NCBI GenBank assembly: GCA_903837495.1
Contig: CAILUT010000056.1
Coordinates: 62,001-126,000 of the forward strand
Direction: 5' to 3'
Length of the DNA stretch: 64,000 nucleotides
From: an uncultured Flavobacteriales bacterium
GTDB lineage: Bacteria > Bacteroidota > Bacteroidia > CAIKAF01
Both the position numbers and the translations under genes were made by a program. Below, piece after piece: positions 1-8,471 of this stretch. Below the pieces are notes generated by a model that did not search any database, had not been told where the DNA came from, and saw nothing but the letters and a program-made list of their open reading frames with translations. Positions within the stretch are counted from its first letter, which is position 1, and every line of letters begins with the position of its first letter.

Positions 1-450
1 ATGAATCCAATGGCCCGAAATCCCTACGACGGGCAAACCTATGCCCTTCAACCGCTGGGCACCGAAGGGCAGTTTGTGTTGCCTACCCGCGACCCATACA
101 GCTTGGTTCAAATTGCCATTCCCATTGGAGTTGGGTTCTCGTTTAAACTGACCAACGAAATTAACCTGGACGTTGAAGTGGGTTGGAGAAGAACCTTTAC
201 CGATTACATGGACGACGTATCTTCGACCTATGTTGACCCCAATTTGTTTGACAGCGACGTGGCCAAACAACTTTCGATCGGAACTCAAGCCTATTATTTG
301 GACCAAACTCCCGAGCCCGGTGTTCAGATTTTTGGCCCCGGCGACCAACGTGGCAACCCCCAAGACAACGACACCTACATGTTTTTTGCTTTTAACCTAA
401 GTTGGAAACTCACCGCTTTCCAAAATTCCGCACCCAAATACCCACGTTAA
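1..450 (+). CDS. DUF6089-like outer-membrane protein, 5' end outside the window
   Basis: The reading frame is open from the first base, so the first ATG is probably internal and the true N-terminus lies outside the window. The C-terminal half carries alternating beta-strand patterns and the segment WRRTFTDYMDDVSSTY. This aligns with MRMTFTDYLDDVSYRY in the next gene, so the two are tandem paralogs of the DUF6089 type, probably small outer-membrane beta-barrels. The family commonly sits just upstream of uppS-bamA in Bacteroidota, as here. No enzymatic role can be inferred. Confidence 0.75.
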   Translation: MNPMARNPYDGQTYALQPLGTEGQFVLPTRDPYSLVQIAIPIGVGFSFKLTNEINLDVEVGWRRTFTDYMDDVSSTYVDPNLFDSDVAKQLSIGTQAYYLDQTPEPGVQIFGPGDQRGNPQDNDTYMFFAFNLSWKLTAFQNSAPKYPR

Positions 451-504
451 TTCGTTCGGAGGGCACCAAACCCTTCGAAACGCCGTTTGCCTACTGAGCA
501 TATT

Positions 505-1335
505 ATGAGGCTATCCTTGGGTTTTCTTTTTGGTCTTTTTTTGCCTTTTCTTTTGAAAGGTCAAACCCATGAACTAGGGTTTGGACTGGGGGGTATGTAC
601 TATCAGGGCGACATAAATCCAGAGGTTCCCTTTCAGCAATCTCAATGGGCCTTTCAGGCTTTTTACCGAAAGAACTTTGGTTACCATTGGTCTATTCGGG
701 CCGGTGGATTGATTGGCAAGGTGCGGGGCGACGATTCCCTTGGAAGCTATGATTTCCAAACCTACCGGAATTTGCGTTTTGAAACCGCCATATACGAAGG
801 GCATGGGCTGCTGGAATTTAACTTTTTGCCCTACAGGCCCGGAAGAACAAACAAAGGTGGGGCCTGGACTCCCTTTGTTTTTGCAGGTCTAAGCTTGTTT
901 TATTTTTCGCCCCAGGTTCAATACAACGGCAGCTTGATTGATTTGGCAACACTGAATACCGAAGGGCAAAACCTACCCGGTTCTACCTTAGAGGACTATG
1001 GATTTGTTTCCATGGCCATTCCATTTGGTGCCGGAATCAAATTGAAGCTGTCGAATCGATTTAGCTTGTTGGGCGAATGGGGCATGCGCATGACCTTTAC
1101 CGATTACCTTGACGATGTTAGCTATCGGTATCCCAACCAGGCCCAAATGGTTATTATTAACGGGCAGCTGGCCTCCGAATTGTCAGACCCATCTATGGGC
1201 GGAACGGTAGGCGGAAGCACCTTGAGTGGCTACCAACGGGGCACCTCAAATAATTTAGACTGGTATTCCTTTTTCAATGTATCTTTGGTGTTCAAATTTA
1301 ACGACCCTAGTATCTGTTACATGAATGGTCTTTGA
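505..1335 (+). CDS. DUF6089 family outer-membrane beta-barrel protein
   Basis: This 276-residue protein begins with a signal peptide (MRLSLGFLFGLFLPFLLKGQ) followed by glycine- and aromatic-rich beta strands, including the family segment TFTDYLDDVSYRY near residue 200. The frame extends to a TTG at 487, but ATG 505 gives a clean signal peptide and is preferred. The product is predicted in the outer membrane. It heads the uppS-bamA-ompH-murI operon, which suggests an envelope-biogenesis role, but the function is unknown. It is a paralog of the truncated gene to its left. Confidence 0.8.
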   Translation: MRLSLGFLFGLFLPFLLKGQTHELGFGLGGMYYQGDINPEVPFQQSQWAFQAFYRKNFGYHWSIRAGGLIGKVRGDDSLGSYDFQTYRNLRFETAIYEGHGLLEFNFLPYRPGRTNKGGAWTPFVFAGLSLFYFSPQVQYNGSLIDLATLNTEGQNLPGSTLEDYGFVSMAIPFGAGIKLKLSNRFSLLGEWGMRMTFTDYLDDVSYRYPNQAQMVIINGQLASELSDPSMGGTVGGSTLSGYQRGTSNNLDWYSFFNVSLVFKFNDPSICYMNGL

Positions 1336-1351
1336 CCAACAGGCAAAGCGT

Positions 1352-2098
1352 ATGGGATTTAAAGAGCACATTCAATTAGAAATATTGCCTCAGCATGTTG
1401 CCATAATAATGGATGGCAATGGCCGATGGGCCAAGCAAAAAGGCCGGTTGCGGACCTTTGGGCATAAGGTAGGGGTGAAAGCCGTGCAAGAAACTGTTGA
1501 AGGTGCTGCCGAAATTGGTCTAAAGGTGTTGACTTTATATGCTTTTTCGACCGAAAACTGGAATCGCCCTAAGGTCGAAATCAACACCCTGATGAATCTG
1601 TTGGTGGAAACCATTCACCAAGAAACGCCCCGTTTGATTGAAAATCGGATTCAGCTTCGAGCCATGGGCGACCTGAGCCAGCTGCCACTCAGTTGCCAGC
1701 GCCAACTTCAAAAAAGCATAGATAAAACCGCCGACCAAACTGGAATGATTCTGAATCTAGCCTTGTCTTATTCCGCCCGTTGGGAAATATTAAGGGCTGT
1801 AAAAGAACTGGCCAATCAGGTTAAAGACGGCAAGCTGAATCCCGAAGACATCAGCGAAGAGGTGTTTAGCAAACACCTGTGTACGGCCGAATTTCCTGAC
1901 CCTGAATTGCTCATTCGTACCAGCGGAGAACAACGCATCAGCAACTATTTGCTGTGGCAAATCGCCTACAGCGAATTGTATTTTACCTCATGCCTATGGC
2001 CCGATTTTACCCGGGAACATTTGTTCGAGGCCCTGGTGGCCTACCAACAGCGTGAACGTCGGTTTGGAAAAATTAGTGAACAAGTTGCCCCGCAGTGA
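1352..2098 (+). CDS. uppS: Isoprenyl transferase (undecaprenyl diphosphate synthase)
   Basis: A cis-prenyltransferase that condenses isopentenyl diphosphate units onto farnesyl diphosphate to make the C55 carrier lipid for peptidoglycan and O-antigen. The catalytic motif MDGNGRWA is at residues 20-27 with Asp21. AFSTENW follows, and the C-terminal RTSGEQRISNYLLWQ and SELYF blocks are intact. ATG 1352 aligns best with the family N-terminus. An in-frame ATG at 1325, overlapping the previous gene by 11 nt, is the alternative. The stop overlaps the GTG start of bamA (GTGA), which suggests translational coupling. Confidence 0.95.
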   Translation: MGFKEHIQLEILPQHVAIIMDGNGRWAKQKGRLRTFGHKVGVKAVQETVEGAAEIGLKVLTLYAFSTENWNRPKVEINTLMNLLVETIHQETPRLIENRIQLRAMGDLSQLPLSCQRQLQKSIDKTADQTGMILNLALSYSARWEILRAVKELANQVKDGKLNPEDISEEVFSKHLCTAEFPDPELLIRTSGEQRISNYLLWQIAYSELYFTSCLWPDFTREHLFEALVAYQQRERRFGKISEQVAPQ

Positions 2099-4740
2099 AA
2101 AAAGCCATCTATATTGCCTTTTTTGCCCTTTGTGCCCTAACCCAATGGATTCAGGCCCAGCGGCCCGGATTCGATGTAGATTACCGCTACCCTAGAACCT
2201 ATACCCTTGACCGAATTCGAGTTGTTTCGCCCGGTCAAAAACTAGACTCAACCTATGTTGTTCTTCTAAGTGGCCTAAACTTAGGCGATAAAATTCAAAT
2301 ACCCGGAAGGGAGACCGCCGCCGCTATTCGCAAACTGTGGAAAGAAAAAGTCTTTAAGAACATCCGCATCTCTGCCAATGAACTGCAACCTGGGCATGCA
2401 GAATTGTTCATCTATGCCGAAGAACAACCCCGCATTTTAAAACCCGTTATTTTTGGAATTAAAAAGGGCGAACAAGAAGACATTACCAACCTGATTAAAT
2501 GGTATAGAGGCGAGGTGTACACCGACAACCTACGGAAAGTGGCCGAGTACCGCATCCGCGATTTCTTGGCCGAAAAAGGCTTCCTGAATCCCCAGATTGA
2601 ATTCCGTACAGAAACCGACAGCACCATGCCGCCCGATTTTGTCAATTTGGTTATTGATATACACCGCGGAGAAAAAGTTAAAGTCGGCTCCCTCGAAATC
2701 TCTGGAAACCTACTTGTTAACACCTCGAAAATCCGCAGAACCATTAAGGACGCCCTTGTCGAAAAATCACGCGTTGATTTGGCACGCGATTTTTTCCAGT
2801 TCCTACAAGGGAATCCAGAATTGGCAGAATTTGATTCGGTGCTGCTGGGCAAAGGATTTTATGCCGCTACCCTGGAATACCTGCGCAACGCCAATCGAAT
2901 CAATATTTTCACCAAATCAAAGTACAACGAACTAGAATGGGATATGGCCATGCGCAGCATTGTGGCCCTATATCAAGCCAAAGGGTATCGGGACGCACGT
3001 GTTGTTCGCGATTCGGTGTTCTACGCCAACGGAGAATTGCATGCCCAAATTCAAATTTCTGAGGGCATTCAATACCATTTTAGGCACATTAAATGGCTCG
3101 GCAACCAAAAGTACACCTCTGGCCGCCTAGACAGCCTTTTGGGCATCAAACGCGGAGATGTGTACGACCAAGAGCGCCTGACCAAGCGCCTCAACATGGA
3201 CCAAAATGCCTTAGACATTAGCTCTTTATACCAAAACGACGGCTATCTTTTCTTTCGGGTCGAACCCTTAGAAGTACTGGTAGAGGGCGACAGCATCGAT
3301 TTGGAAATCCGAATTTCAGAGGGAAAACAAGCTCGGATTCGCAGAATTATTTTGTCGGGAAATACCAAAACCAACGACCGGGTTTTGCTTCGAGAGGTGC
3401 GGGCCAAGCCCGGTGATCTCTTCCGCCGTTCCGATGTAATTCGCACTCAACAAGCTTTATCTCAACTCGGTATTATTGACCCCCAAGCCCTTGAAATTAT
3501 TCCTCGGCCCGACCCCATAAACGGCATGGTTGATTTGGAATTTGTGGTTACCGAATCTCCTTCCGACCAAATTGAATTGTCTGGAGGCTGGGGAGCCAAT
3601 CAGGTGGTTGGAACCCTGGGGCTTTCTTTTCGAAATTTTAGCCTGCGGAACATGCTTAAGCCCTCTACTTGGTCGCCCCTTCCATCGGGCGATGGGCAGC
3701 AACTTTCCATTCGAGCCCAATCTACCGGCCCTCAATTTCAAGCCTACAATTTTAGCTTTAATGAACCTTATCTAGGGGGCAAAAAACCCATTTCCCTGGG
3801 CCTTTCGGTAAACCACAGCTTGTTCTCTTTTGGCTTGTCTGATTCGGCCTCCCGTTTAATGAACACCTCTGTTGGCCTAAACGTGGGCCGGCAGCTTCGC
3901 TGGCCCGACGATTATTTCCAACTGTCGGGCGGCATTTCCTACAACCGGTACGATGCCCGCGATTACCGCCTGATTGCCGGCACAGCACAAAATTTCACCG
4001 GCGTTTCCAACAACTTTAACATCAACATCGGCCTAATTAGGAATTCGACCGACGATTTCATCTTCCCAACCTCTGGGTCTTTGTTTATGTTTAATGTGGA
4101 ACTTACCCCCCCCATAAGTGCTTTTAATTCGGTGGATTATGCTTCTTTGCCCCTTCAAGAACGCTATCAATGGCTCGAATACCACAAATGGAAATTCCAA
4201 GGCAAGTGGTTTATTCCCCTCGATAAACGCGCCAACGACAAGCCCTCTAAGTTTATTCTTATGCTTAGAACGGAATTCGGCTTCTTAGGGCAGTACTCCG
4301 ACCGGGTAGGGCCAACTCCCTTTGAGCGGTTTTTCTTAGGTGGCGACGGACTTACCGGGTTCAACATTGATGGCCGCGAAATCATCTCCCTGCGCGGGTA
4401 CCCAAACCTTTCGCTTACTCCAGGGTTTGACGGAAATTCGGTCAATTCGGTAGGGGGTACCATTTACAACAAACACACCCTGGAACTTAGATTCCTGTTG
4501 TCGCCAAACCCACAGGCAAAAATATGGGTACATGGATTCCTAGAGGCCGGCAATGCTTGGGACGGATTCGATTCCTACACTCCTTTCCAATTGCAGCGTG
4601 CCTGGGGTCTGGGAATGCGTTTCTTTCTTCCTATGTTTGGTTTATTGGGTGTCGATTATGGCTGGGGAATGGACCCCTTGCCGCCCAACAACACTCCGCC
4701 CGGCGGGCAGTTCCACTTTATGATTGGCCAACAATTCTAA
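2095..4740 (+). CDS. bamA: Outer-membrane protein assembly factor BamA
   Basis: An 881-residue Omp85 protein that inserts beta-barrel proteins into the outer membrane. It has a signal peptide (cleavage near WIQAQ), a periplasmic half consistent with tandem POTRA domains to about residue 480, then a 16-strand-type barrel. The loop segment GREIISLRGYPNLS carries the RGY version of the conserved L6 VRGF motif, and the chain ends in an aromatic residue (GQQF), the usual barrel signature. The start is GTG, overlapping the uppS stop by 4 nt. It is followed directly by the Skp-like chaperone gene, a common pairing. Confidence 0.95.
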   Translation: MKKAIYIAFFALCALTQWIQAQRPGFDVDYRYPRTYTLDRIRVVSPGQKLDSTYVVLLSGLNLGDKIQIPGRETAAAIRKLWKEKVFKNIRISANELQPGHAELFIYAEEQPRILKPVIFGIKKGEQEDITNLIKWYRGEVYTDNLRKVAEYRIRDFLAEKGFLNPQIEFRTETDSTMPPDFVNLVIDIHRGEKVKVGSLEISGNLLVNTSKIRRTIKDALVEKSRVDLARDFFQFLQGNPELAEFDSVLLGKGFYAATLEYLRNANRINIFTKSKYNELEWDMAMRSIVALYQAKGYRDARVVRDSVFYANGELHAQIQISEGIQYHFRHIKWLGNQKYTSGRLDSLLGIKRGDVYDQERLTKRLNMDQNALDISSLYQNDGYLFFRVEPLEVLVEGDSIDLEIRISEGKQARIRRIILSGNTKTNDRVLLREVRAKPGDLFRRSDVIRTQQALSQLGIIDPQALEIIPRPDPINGMVDLEFVVTESPSDQIELSGGWGANQVVGTLGLSFRNFSLRNMLKPSTWSPLPSGDGQQLSIRAQSTGPQFQAYNFSFNEPYLGGKKPISLGLSVNHSLFSFGLSDSASRLMNTSVGLNVGRQLRWPDDYFQLSGGISYNRYDARDYRLIAGTAQNFTGVSNNFNINIGLIRNSTDDFIFPTSGSLFMFNVELTPPISAFNSVDYASLPLQERYQWLEYHKWKFQGKWFIPLDKRANDKPSKFILMLRTEFGFLGQYSDRVGPTPFERFFLGGDGLTGFNIDGREIISLRGYPNLSLTPGFDGNSVNSVGGTIYNKHTLELRFLLSPNPQAKIWVHGFLEAGNAWDGFDSYTPFQLQRAWGLGMRFFLPMFGLLGVDYGWGMDPLPPNNTPPGGQFHFMIGQQF

Positions 4741-4775
4741 CCCTTGCTGTACCCCCAATTAAACTTGCTTTTGGT

Positions 4776-5378
4776 ATGAAACACCTCCTTCTTTTTACCG
4801 CCCTGCTCCTCGCACTCTCTCAACCCCTTTCTGCTCAAAAATCGGTGTATGTAGATAGCGATTACATTCTAAGCAACGTCCCCGAATACAAAGCGGCTCA
4901 AAAACAATTGGAAGACATTGCCGCCGAATGGCAAAAAGAAATTGAAAGCAAGCTGGCCGACATCAACCAGGTGTACAAAACCTATCAGGTCGAAAAAATA
5001 CTTCTTAGCGAAGAAATGCGCATTAAACGAGAAGAAGATATTTTGAAAAAAGAAAAAGCCGTGAAGGAACTCCAAAAAAAACGGTTCGGACCCGATGGCG
5101 ATTACTTTAAAAAACAAGAAGAGTTAATCCGACCCATTCAAGACAAAGTATTTAACGCCATTTCTAGCCTAGCCGAAGAAAAAAATTACAGCATGGTTTT
5201 CGATAAAGCCGGATCAACCACCATGATGTATGCCAACAAACGCTTTGACATCAGCAAGGATGTTATTCGCGAATTGGGCCTGGTGCCCGGGGCCACCGAC
5301 GAAGAAGACACGGAGGAGACGGACGAGGAGGAAGATGGAGGCAGCGGAGATCAACCGGTAAAACTCGACAAGCCCTAA
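4776..5378 (+). CDS. OmpH/Skp family periplasmic chaperone
   Basis: A 200-residue secreted protein: signal peptide ending LSAQ, then a long charged coiled coil (residues about 35-120) typical of Skp/OmpH, which holds unfolded outer-membrane proteins for BamA. It ends in a very acidic tail (EEDTEETDEEEDGG), which is not part of the core fold. The frame extends upstream to 4524 inside bamA, but only ATG 4776 gives a signal peptide. Many Bacteroidota have two ompH copies here; this window has one. Confidence 0.9.
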   Translation: MKHLLLFTALLLALSQPLSAQKSVYVDSDYILSNVPEYKAAQKQLEDIAAEWQKEIESKLADINQVYKTYQVEKILLSEEMRIKREEDILKKEKAVKELQKKRFGPDGDYFKKQEELIRPIQDKVFNAISSLAEEKNYSMVFDKAGSTTMMYANKRFDISKDVIRELGLVPGATDEEDTEETDEEEDGGSGDQPVKLDKP

Positions 5379-5380
5379 CT

Positions 5381-6163
5381 GTGAGCGCCCGCATTGGAAT
5401 GTTTGATTCCGGCGTGGGCGGATTAACCGTCCTCAAAGCCTTTCGCAACGCCTTCCCCCAAGCCGATATCCAATACGTCGGCGATACCCTGCACATGCCC
5501 TATGGCGACAAAAGCCCCGATAACATTCGAGATTTTAGCCGACACATTGCTCGATATCTTCGCAGCAGCGGTGCCGAACTTATCGTTATCGCCTGCAATT
5601 CCGCTTCTTCTTGGGCCTATGAGGCCGTTTGCGAAGAGGCCGGCAACATCCCCGTTCTCGACGTCGTTCGTCCTGTTGTTCACCACCTGGCCAAACAACC
5701 CAACCTTAGCCGAGTAGGCCTGGTTGGTACCCGGGCCACCGTTCAATCGGGTATTTATCCCCGGCTGCTCAAGGCCCTTGCTCCAAACATCCACATCGAT
5801 GCCCTCGCAACTCCTCTGCTGGCGCCCTTGGTGGAAGAAGGCATTCAATTGCACGAACTCAACCGCTTGCTCGTTTCTCATTATTTGCAGCAATTGCCCC
5901 TAGACAGCATGCAAGCTTTGGTGCTTGCATGTACCCACTATCCGGTGCTGCAAGATGTTTTTCAAGAACTGCTGGGCCCCAACATTCAGGTGCTAAATCC
6001 CGGCGAACTCCTCGCTCTGGAATGCCGCAACAAAGGCTTAAATTTCGCCGGAAAGGGTACGCTGCTGTGCGAGGTAACCGAATACACTTCGGCTTTCGAG
6101 AAAACAGCCGAGCGCCTTCTGGGCCACCCTATTTCGCTGCAAACCATCGATTTGCACGCTTAG
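5381..6163 (+). CDS. murI: Glutamate racemase
   Basis: Interconverts L- and D-glutamate for peptidoglycan. The N-terminal FDSGVGG block (residues 8-14) and both catalytic cysteines are present: Cys72 in ACNSAS and Cys184 in ACTHYP. The first motif has Ser where most MurI have Thr (ACNTAS), and the second has Ala for Gly (usually GCTHYP). Length 260 is normal. The start is GTG, two bases after the chaperone stop, so it closes the envelope operon. A structured repeat lies 52 bp downstream. Confidence 0.93.
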   Translation: MSARIGMFDSGVGGLTVLKAFRNAFPQADIQYVGDTLHMPYGDKSPDNIRDFSRHIARYLRSSGAELIVIACNSASSWAYEAVCEEAGNIPVLDVVRPVVHHLAKQPNLSRVGLVGTRATVQSGIYPRLLKALAPNIHIDALATPLLAPLVEEGIQLHELNRLLVSHYLQQLPLDSMQALVLACTHYPVLQDVFQELLGPNIQVLNPGELLALECRNKGLNFAGKGTLLCEVTEYTSAFEKTAERLLGHPISLQTIDLHA

Positions 6164-6215
6164 ATTAGGCTGTTTCCTGTTCTCATTTCTATGCCTTTTT
6201 ATTTTTCTCTTTGGC

Positions 6216-6355
6216 GCGGCAGCCGGGCTTTCACGCGTAGTCCGCAGCGGCCTGTGGCTGCCCCAGCGGGCTTGCGGTGGCTCCTAAAGTCGCCTCCGCG
6301 CCACGCGGGGCAGGCACAGGCCGCTTGGCGGGCTACCGCGTTCAATCCCTGCCGC
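6216..6355 (+). repeat. Structured 140-bp intergenic repeat, copy R1
   Basis: One of five copies in the window. The terminal stem is GCGGCAG (6216-6222) with CTGCCGC (6349-6355). An inner arm pairs GCGGCCTGTG with CACAGGCCGC (10 bp, perfect). The invariant core GCTCCTAAAGTCGC is at 6280-6293. It is much richer in G+C than its AT-rich flanks, and lies between murI and the epimerase gene, both on the plus strand. Together with its flanks it accounts for the 327-bp gene-free gap 6164-6490. Confidence 0.85.
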
Positions 6356-6490
6356 ATTCCAACCCGTTTTTGCCCAACTTTCTCAACGTGCTTGGTCGTT
6401 TTAAACCGTTTTATTTTTACCTTCGAAAACAACAATCTGTTTCCCTCTTCTATTATTCAAATAATCTGAAACCTATAACTCCACACTAAA

Positions 6491-7471
6491 ATGAGCAAAG
6501 GAAAAATATTTGTTACCGGGGGAGCCGGTTTTATTGGCAGCCGAGTTGTTAAAATGGCCATCGATCAAGGCTACGAAGTACGATGCTTGCTCCGCAGCAG
6601 CACCAATGTGCGTCGGCTCGAAGGGCTGCAGTATGAATCGTTTTTGGGCGACATCACCAACGCTGAATCCATGCACCAAGGTATCAAAGGCTGTACAGCC
6701 GTGGTGCACCTGGCCTCTTTGTCAAACTGGAAAGACATTCACAGCCCTAAAATGCCCTTAGTGGTCATTGAAGGCAGCCGGAATGTCTTAAACGCCGCCC
6801 GCGACAACGGAAACCTTCCTATGGTTTATGTATCCTCTTCTACTGCCGTTGATGGAACCGAAGAAAAAACCATCTTAAACGAAGACAGCCCCTTAACACT
6901 CAGCAAATCTCATTTCGTGTATCCGCATGCCAAAAAGCAGGTCGAAGGCCTTTGCAAAGAATACGCGGCTGCAGGTCTTCCCGTGTGCATCGTGAACCCA
7001 ACCGAAGTGTATGGCCCTCAAGATTGGGAAAAAATTACCTGCGGAAACCTAATCGATTTCGCCACCACCAAAACCATACAACTCGCTGAAGGAGGAACCT
7101 CCATTGTACACGTGGACGATGTGGCCATCGGTATCCTTGCCGCCCTTCAAAAAGGCAAGCCCGGCGAACGGTATATCTTGGGCGGAGACAACATGGAGTT
7201 TAAAGACCTTGCCGCCTTGGCAATGGAAATTCTAGGCAAGCCCGCTAAAATTTCTATGATGTCACGCAAAATGCTCATGTCCTTAGCCTGGATTTCCAAA
7301 ACCTTCCGCATTCCAATGGGCTTTGAACCCGCAGTTATTCCCTACGCCGTTAAATACTGGTTTGTTGACAACAGCAAAGCCAAAAACGAACTGGGTGTTG
7401 ATTTTCGCTCCCCCCGCGAAATCTTAACACCTACCTTAAATTGGGTGCGCGAAGTGGGCTGGCTGAAATAG
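6491..7471 (+). CDS. NAD(P)-dependent epimerase/dehydratase family protein
   Basis: A 326-residue extended SDR. The N-terminal TGGAGFIG motif (residues 9-16) binds NAD(P), YVSSSTAVDG supplies the active-site serine region, and YPHAKK is the YxxxK catalytic pair. The C-terminal half is of the dihydroflavonol-4-reductase or HpnA-like type, so the substrate may be a sugar nucleotide, a sterol-like compound or a ketone. It stands alone between repeat R1 and a second SDR gene. Substrate assignment is not possible from sequence alone. Confidence 0.85.
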   Translation: MSKGKIFVTGGAGFIGSRVVKMAIDQGYEVRCLLRSSTNVRRLEGLQYESFLGDITNAESMHQGIKGCTAVVHLASLSNWKDIHSPKMPLVVIEGSRNVLNAARDNGNLPMVYVSSSTAVDGTEEKTILNEDSPLTLSKSHFVYPHAKKQVEGLCKEYAAAGLPVCIVNPTEVYGPQDWEKITCGNLIDFATTKTIQLAEGGTSIVHVDDVAIGILAALQKGKPGERYILGGDNMEFKDLAALAMEILGKPAKISMMSRKMLMSLAWISKTFRIPMGFEPAVIPYAVKYWFVDNSKAKNELGVDFRSPREILTPTLNWVREVGWLK

Positions 7472-7548
7472 GCATTTCGGGCCTTGCTCTGCTTCTGCCC
7501 AACCCTTCTGCTGCTTTTTTTCGTCTGATTTACGTTTTCTAACACACC

Positions 7549-8328
7549 ATGAAAGGTCGAGTACTTATTACAGGAGCCAGTTCAGGCATTGGTGCGGCCA
7601 CCGCTCAACGGCTTGCAAAAGAGGGATACAATCTGATTTTAACCGGCAGACGCTCCGACCGATTGCAGCAAGCCACCGCCCAATTGAACGCCGATTACCC
7701 CCAAATTCAAGTGGAATGGCGAAAATTAGATGTTCAGATTGAATCGGATGTAATTGCTTTTTATCAGGATTTAGAACAGAGCGGAATCATGCCTACCATT
7801 TTGGTGAACAACGCAGGATTGGCCGCCGGCCTAGCCCAGGTCGATGAGGCTCTTACCAACGACTGGCATCGAATGATTGATACAAACATCAAAGGGGCCT
7901 TGTTCATGTGCAAATACCTTATACCGCACCTAAAAAATCAAAACACAGGGCACATCGTTCAAATGTCTTCGGTGGTGAGCCGAGAGGTGTACGCCGGGGG
8001 CAGTGTTTATTCTGCCACCAAACACGCCCTAGACGCCATTCACCGCACCCTTAGGTTGGAATTGCTGCCTTGGAACATCCGCCTAACCTCTATAAATCCA
8101 GGTATGGTTGAAACCGAATTTAGCTTGGTTCGGTTTAATGGCGACCAAGAACGCGCCGACGCTGTGTACAATGAGGTAAATCCCCTACGCCCCGAAGACG
8201 TTGCCGATGCGGTGGCTTACTGCCTGTCTGTGCCGCCCCACGTCAACATTCCCGAACTGCACATTGCTGCCGCCTGCCAAGCCACCGCAACGCGCGTACG
8301 AAAACACGACGGCACGCTGCGCGGTTGA
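7549..8328 (+). CDS. Classical SDR family NAD(P)-dependent oxidoreductase (YdfG-like)
   Basis: A 259-residue classical short-chain dehydrogenase with TGASSGIG (residues 8-15), the NNAG motif and the catalytic YSATK. The stretch LVNNAGLAAGLAQVDEALTNDWHRMIDTNIKG resembles YdfG/serine 3-dehydrogenase-type enzymes, which oxidise 3-hydroxy acids. A possible -7 box TACGTTTT is at 7531-7538, 10 nt before the ATG, so it may be transcribed separately from the epimerase gene. Confidence 0.88.
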   Translation: MKGRVLITGASSGIGAATAQRLAKEGYNLILTGRRSDRLQQATAQLNADYPQIQVEWRKLDVQIESDVIAFYQDLEQSGIMPTILVNNAGLAAGLAQVDEALTNDWHRMIDTNIKGALFMCKYLIPHLKNQNTGHIVQMSSVVSREVYAGGSVYSATKHALDAIHRTLRLELLPWNIRLTSINPGMVETEFSLVRFNGDQERADAVYNEVNPLRPEDVADAVAYCLSVPPHVNIPELHIAAACQATATRVRKHDGTLRG

Positions 8329-8471
8329 TTTTTTCGATTAAGCCAACCGCAGCCTTCTTCCATTCCGATTGCAAAAAAATCAGCTGACGTTTTAAGCCCT
8401 GCTTAAACCCCTAAACAGCTGCAGATTCAGGACCCATTTCCCGGCATGCCACATGGAATCAAGCCCCCAAC

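Noticed and set aside
4524-4775. 84-codon N-terminal extension of the Skp-like chaperone
   Set aside because: It lies inside bamA in another frame, and a proper signal peptide starts at ATG 4776.
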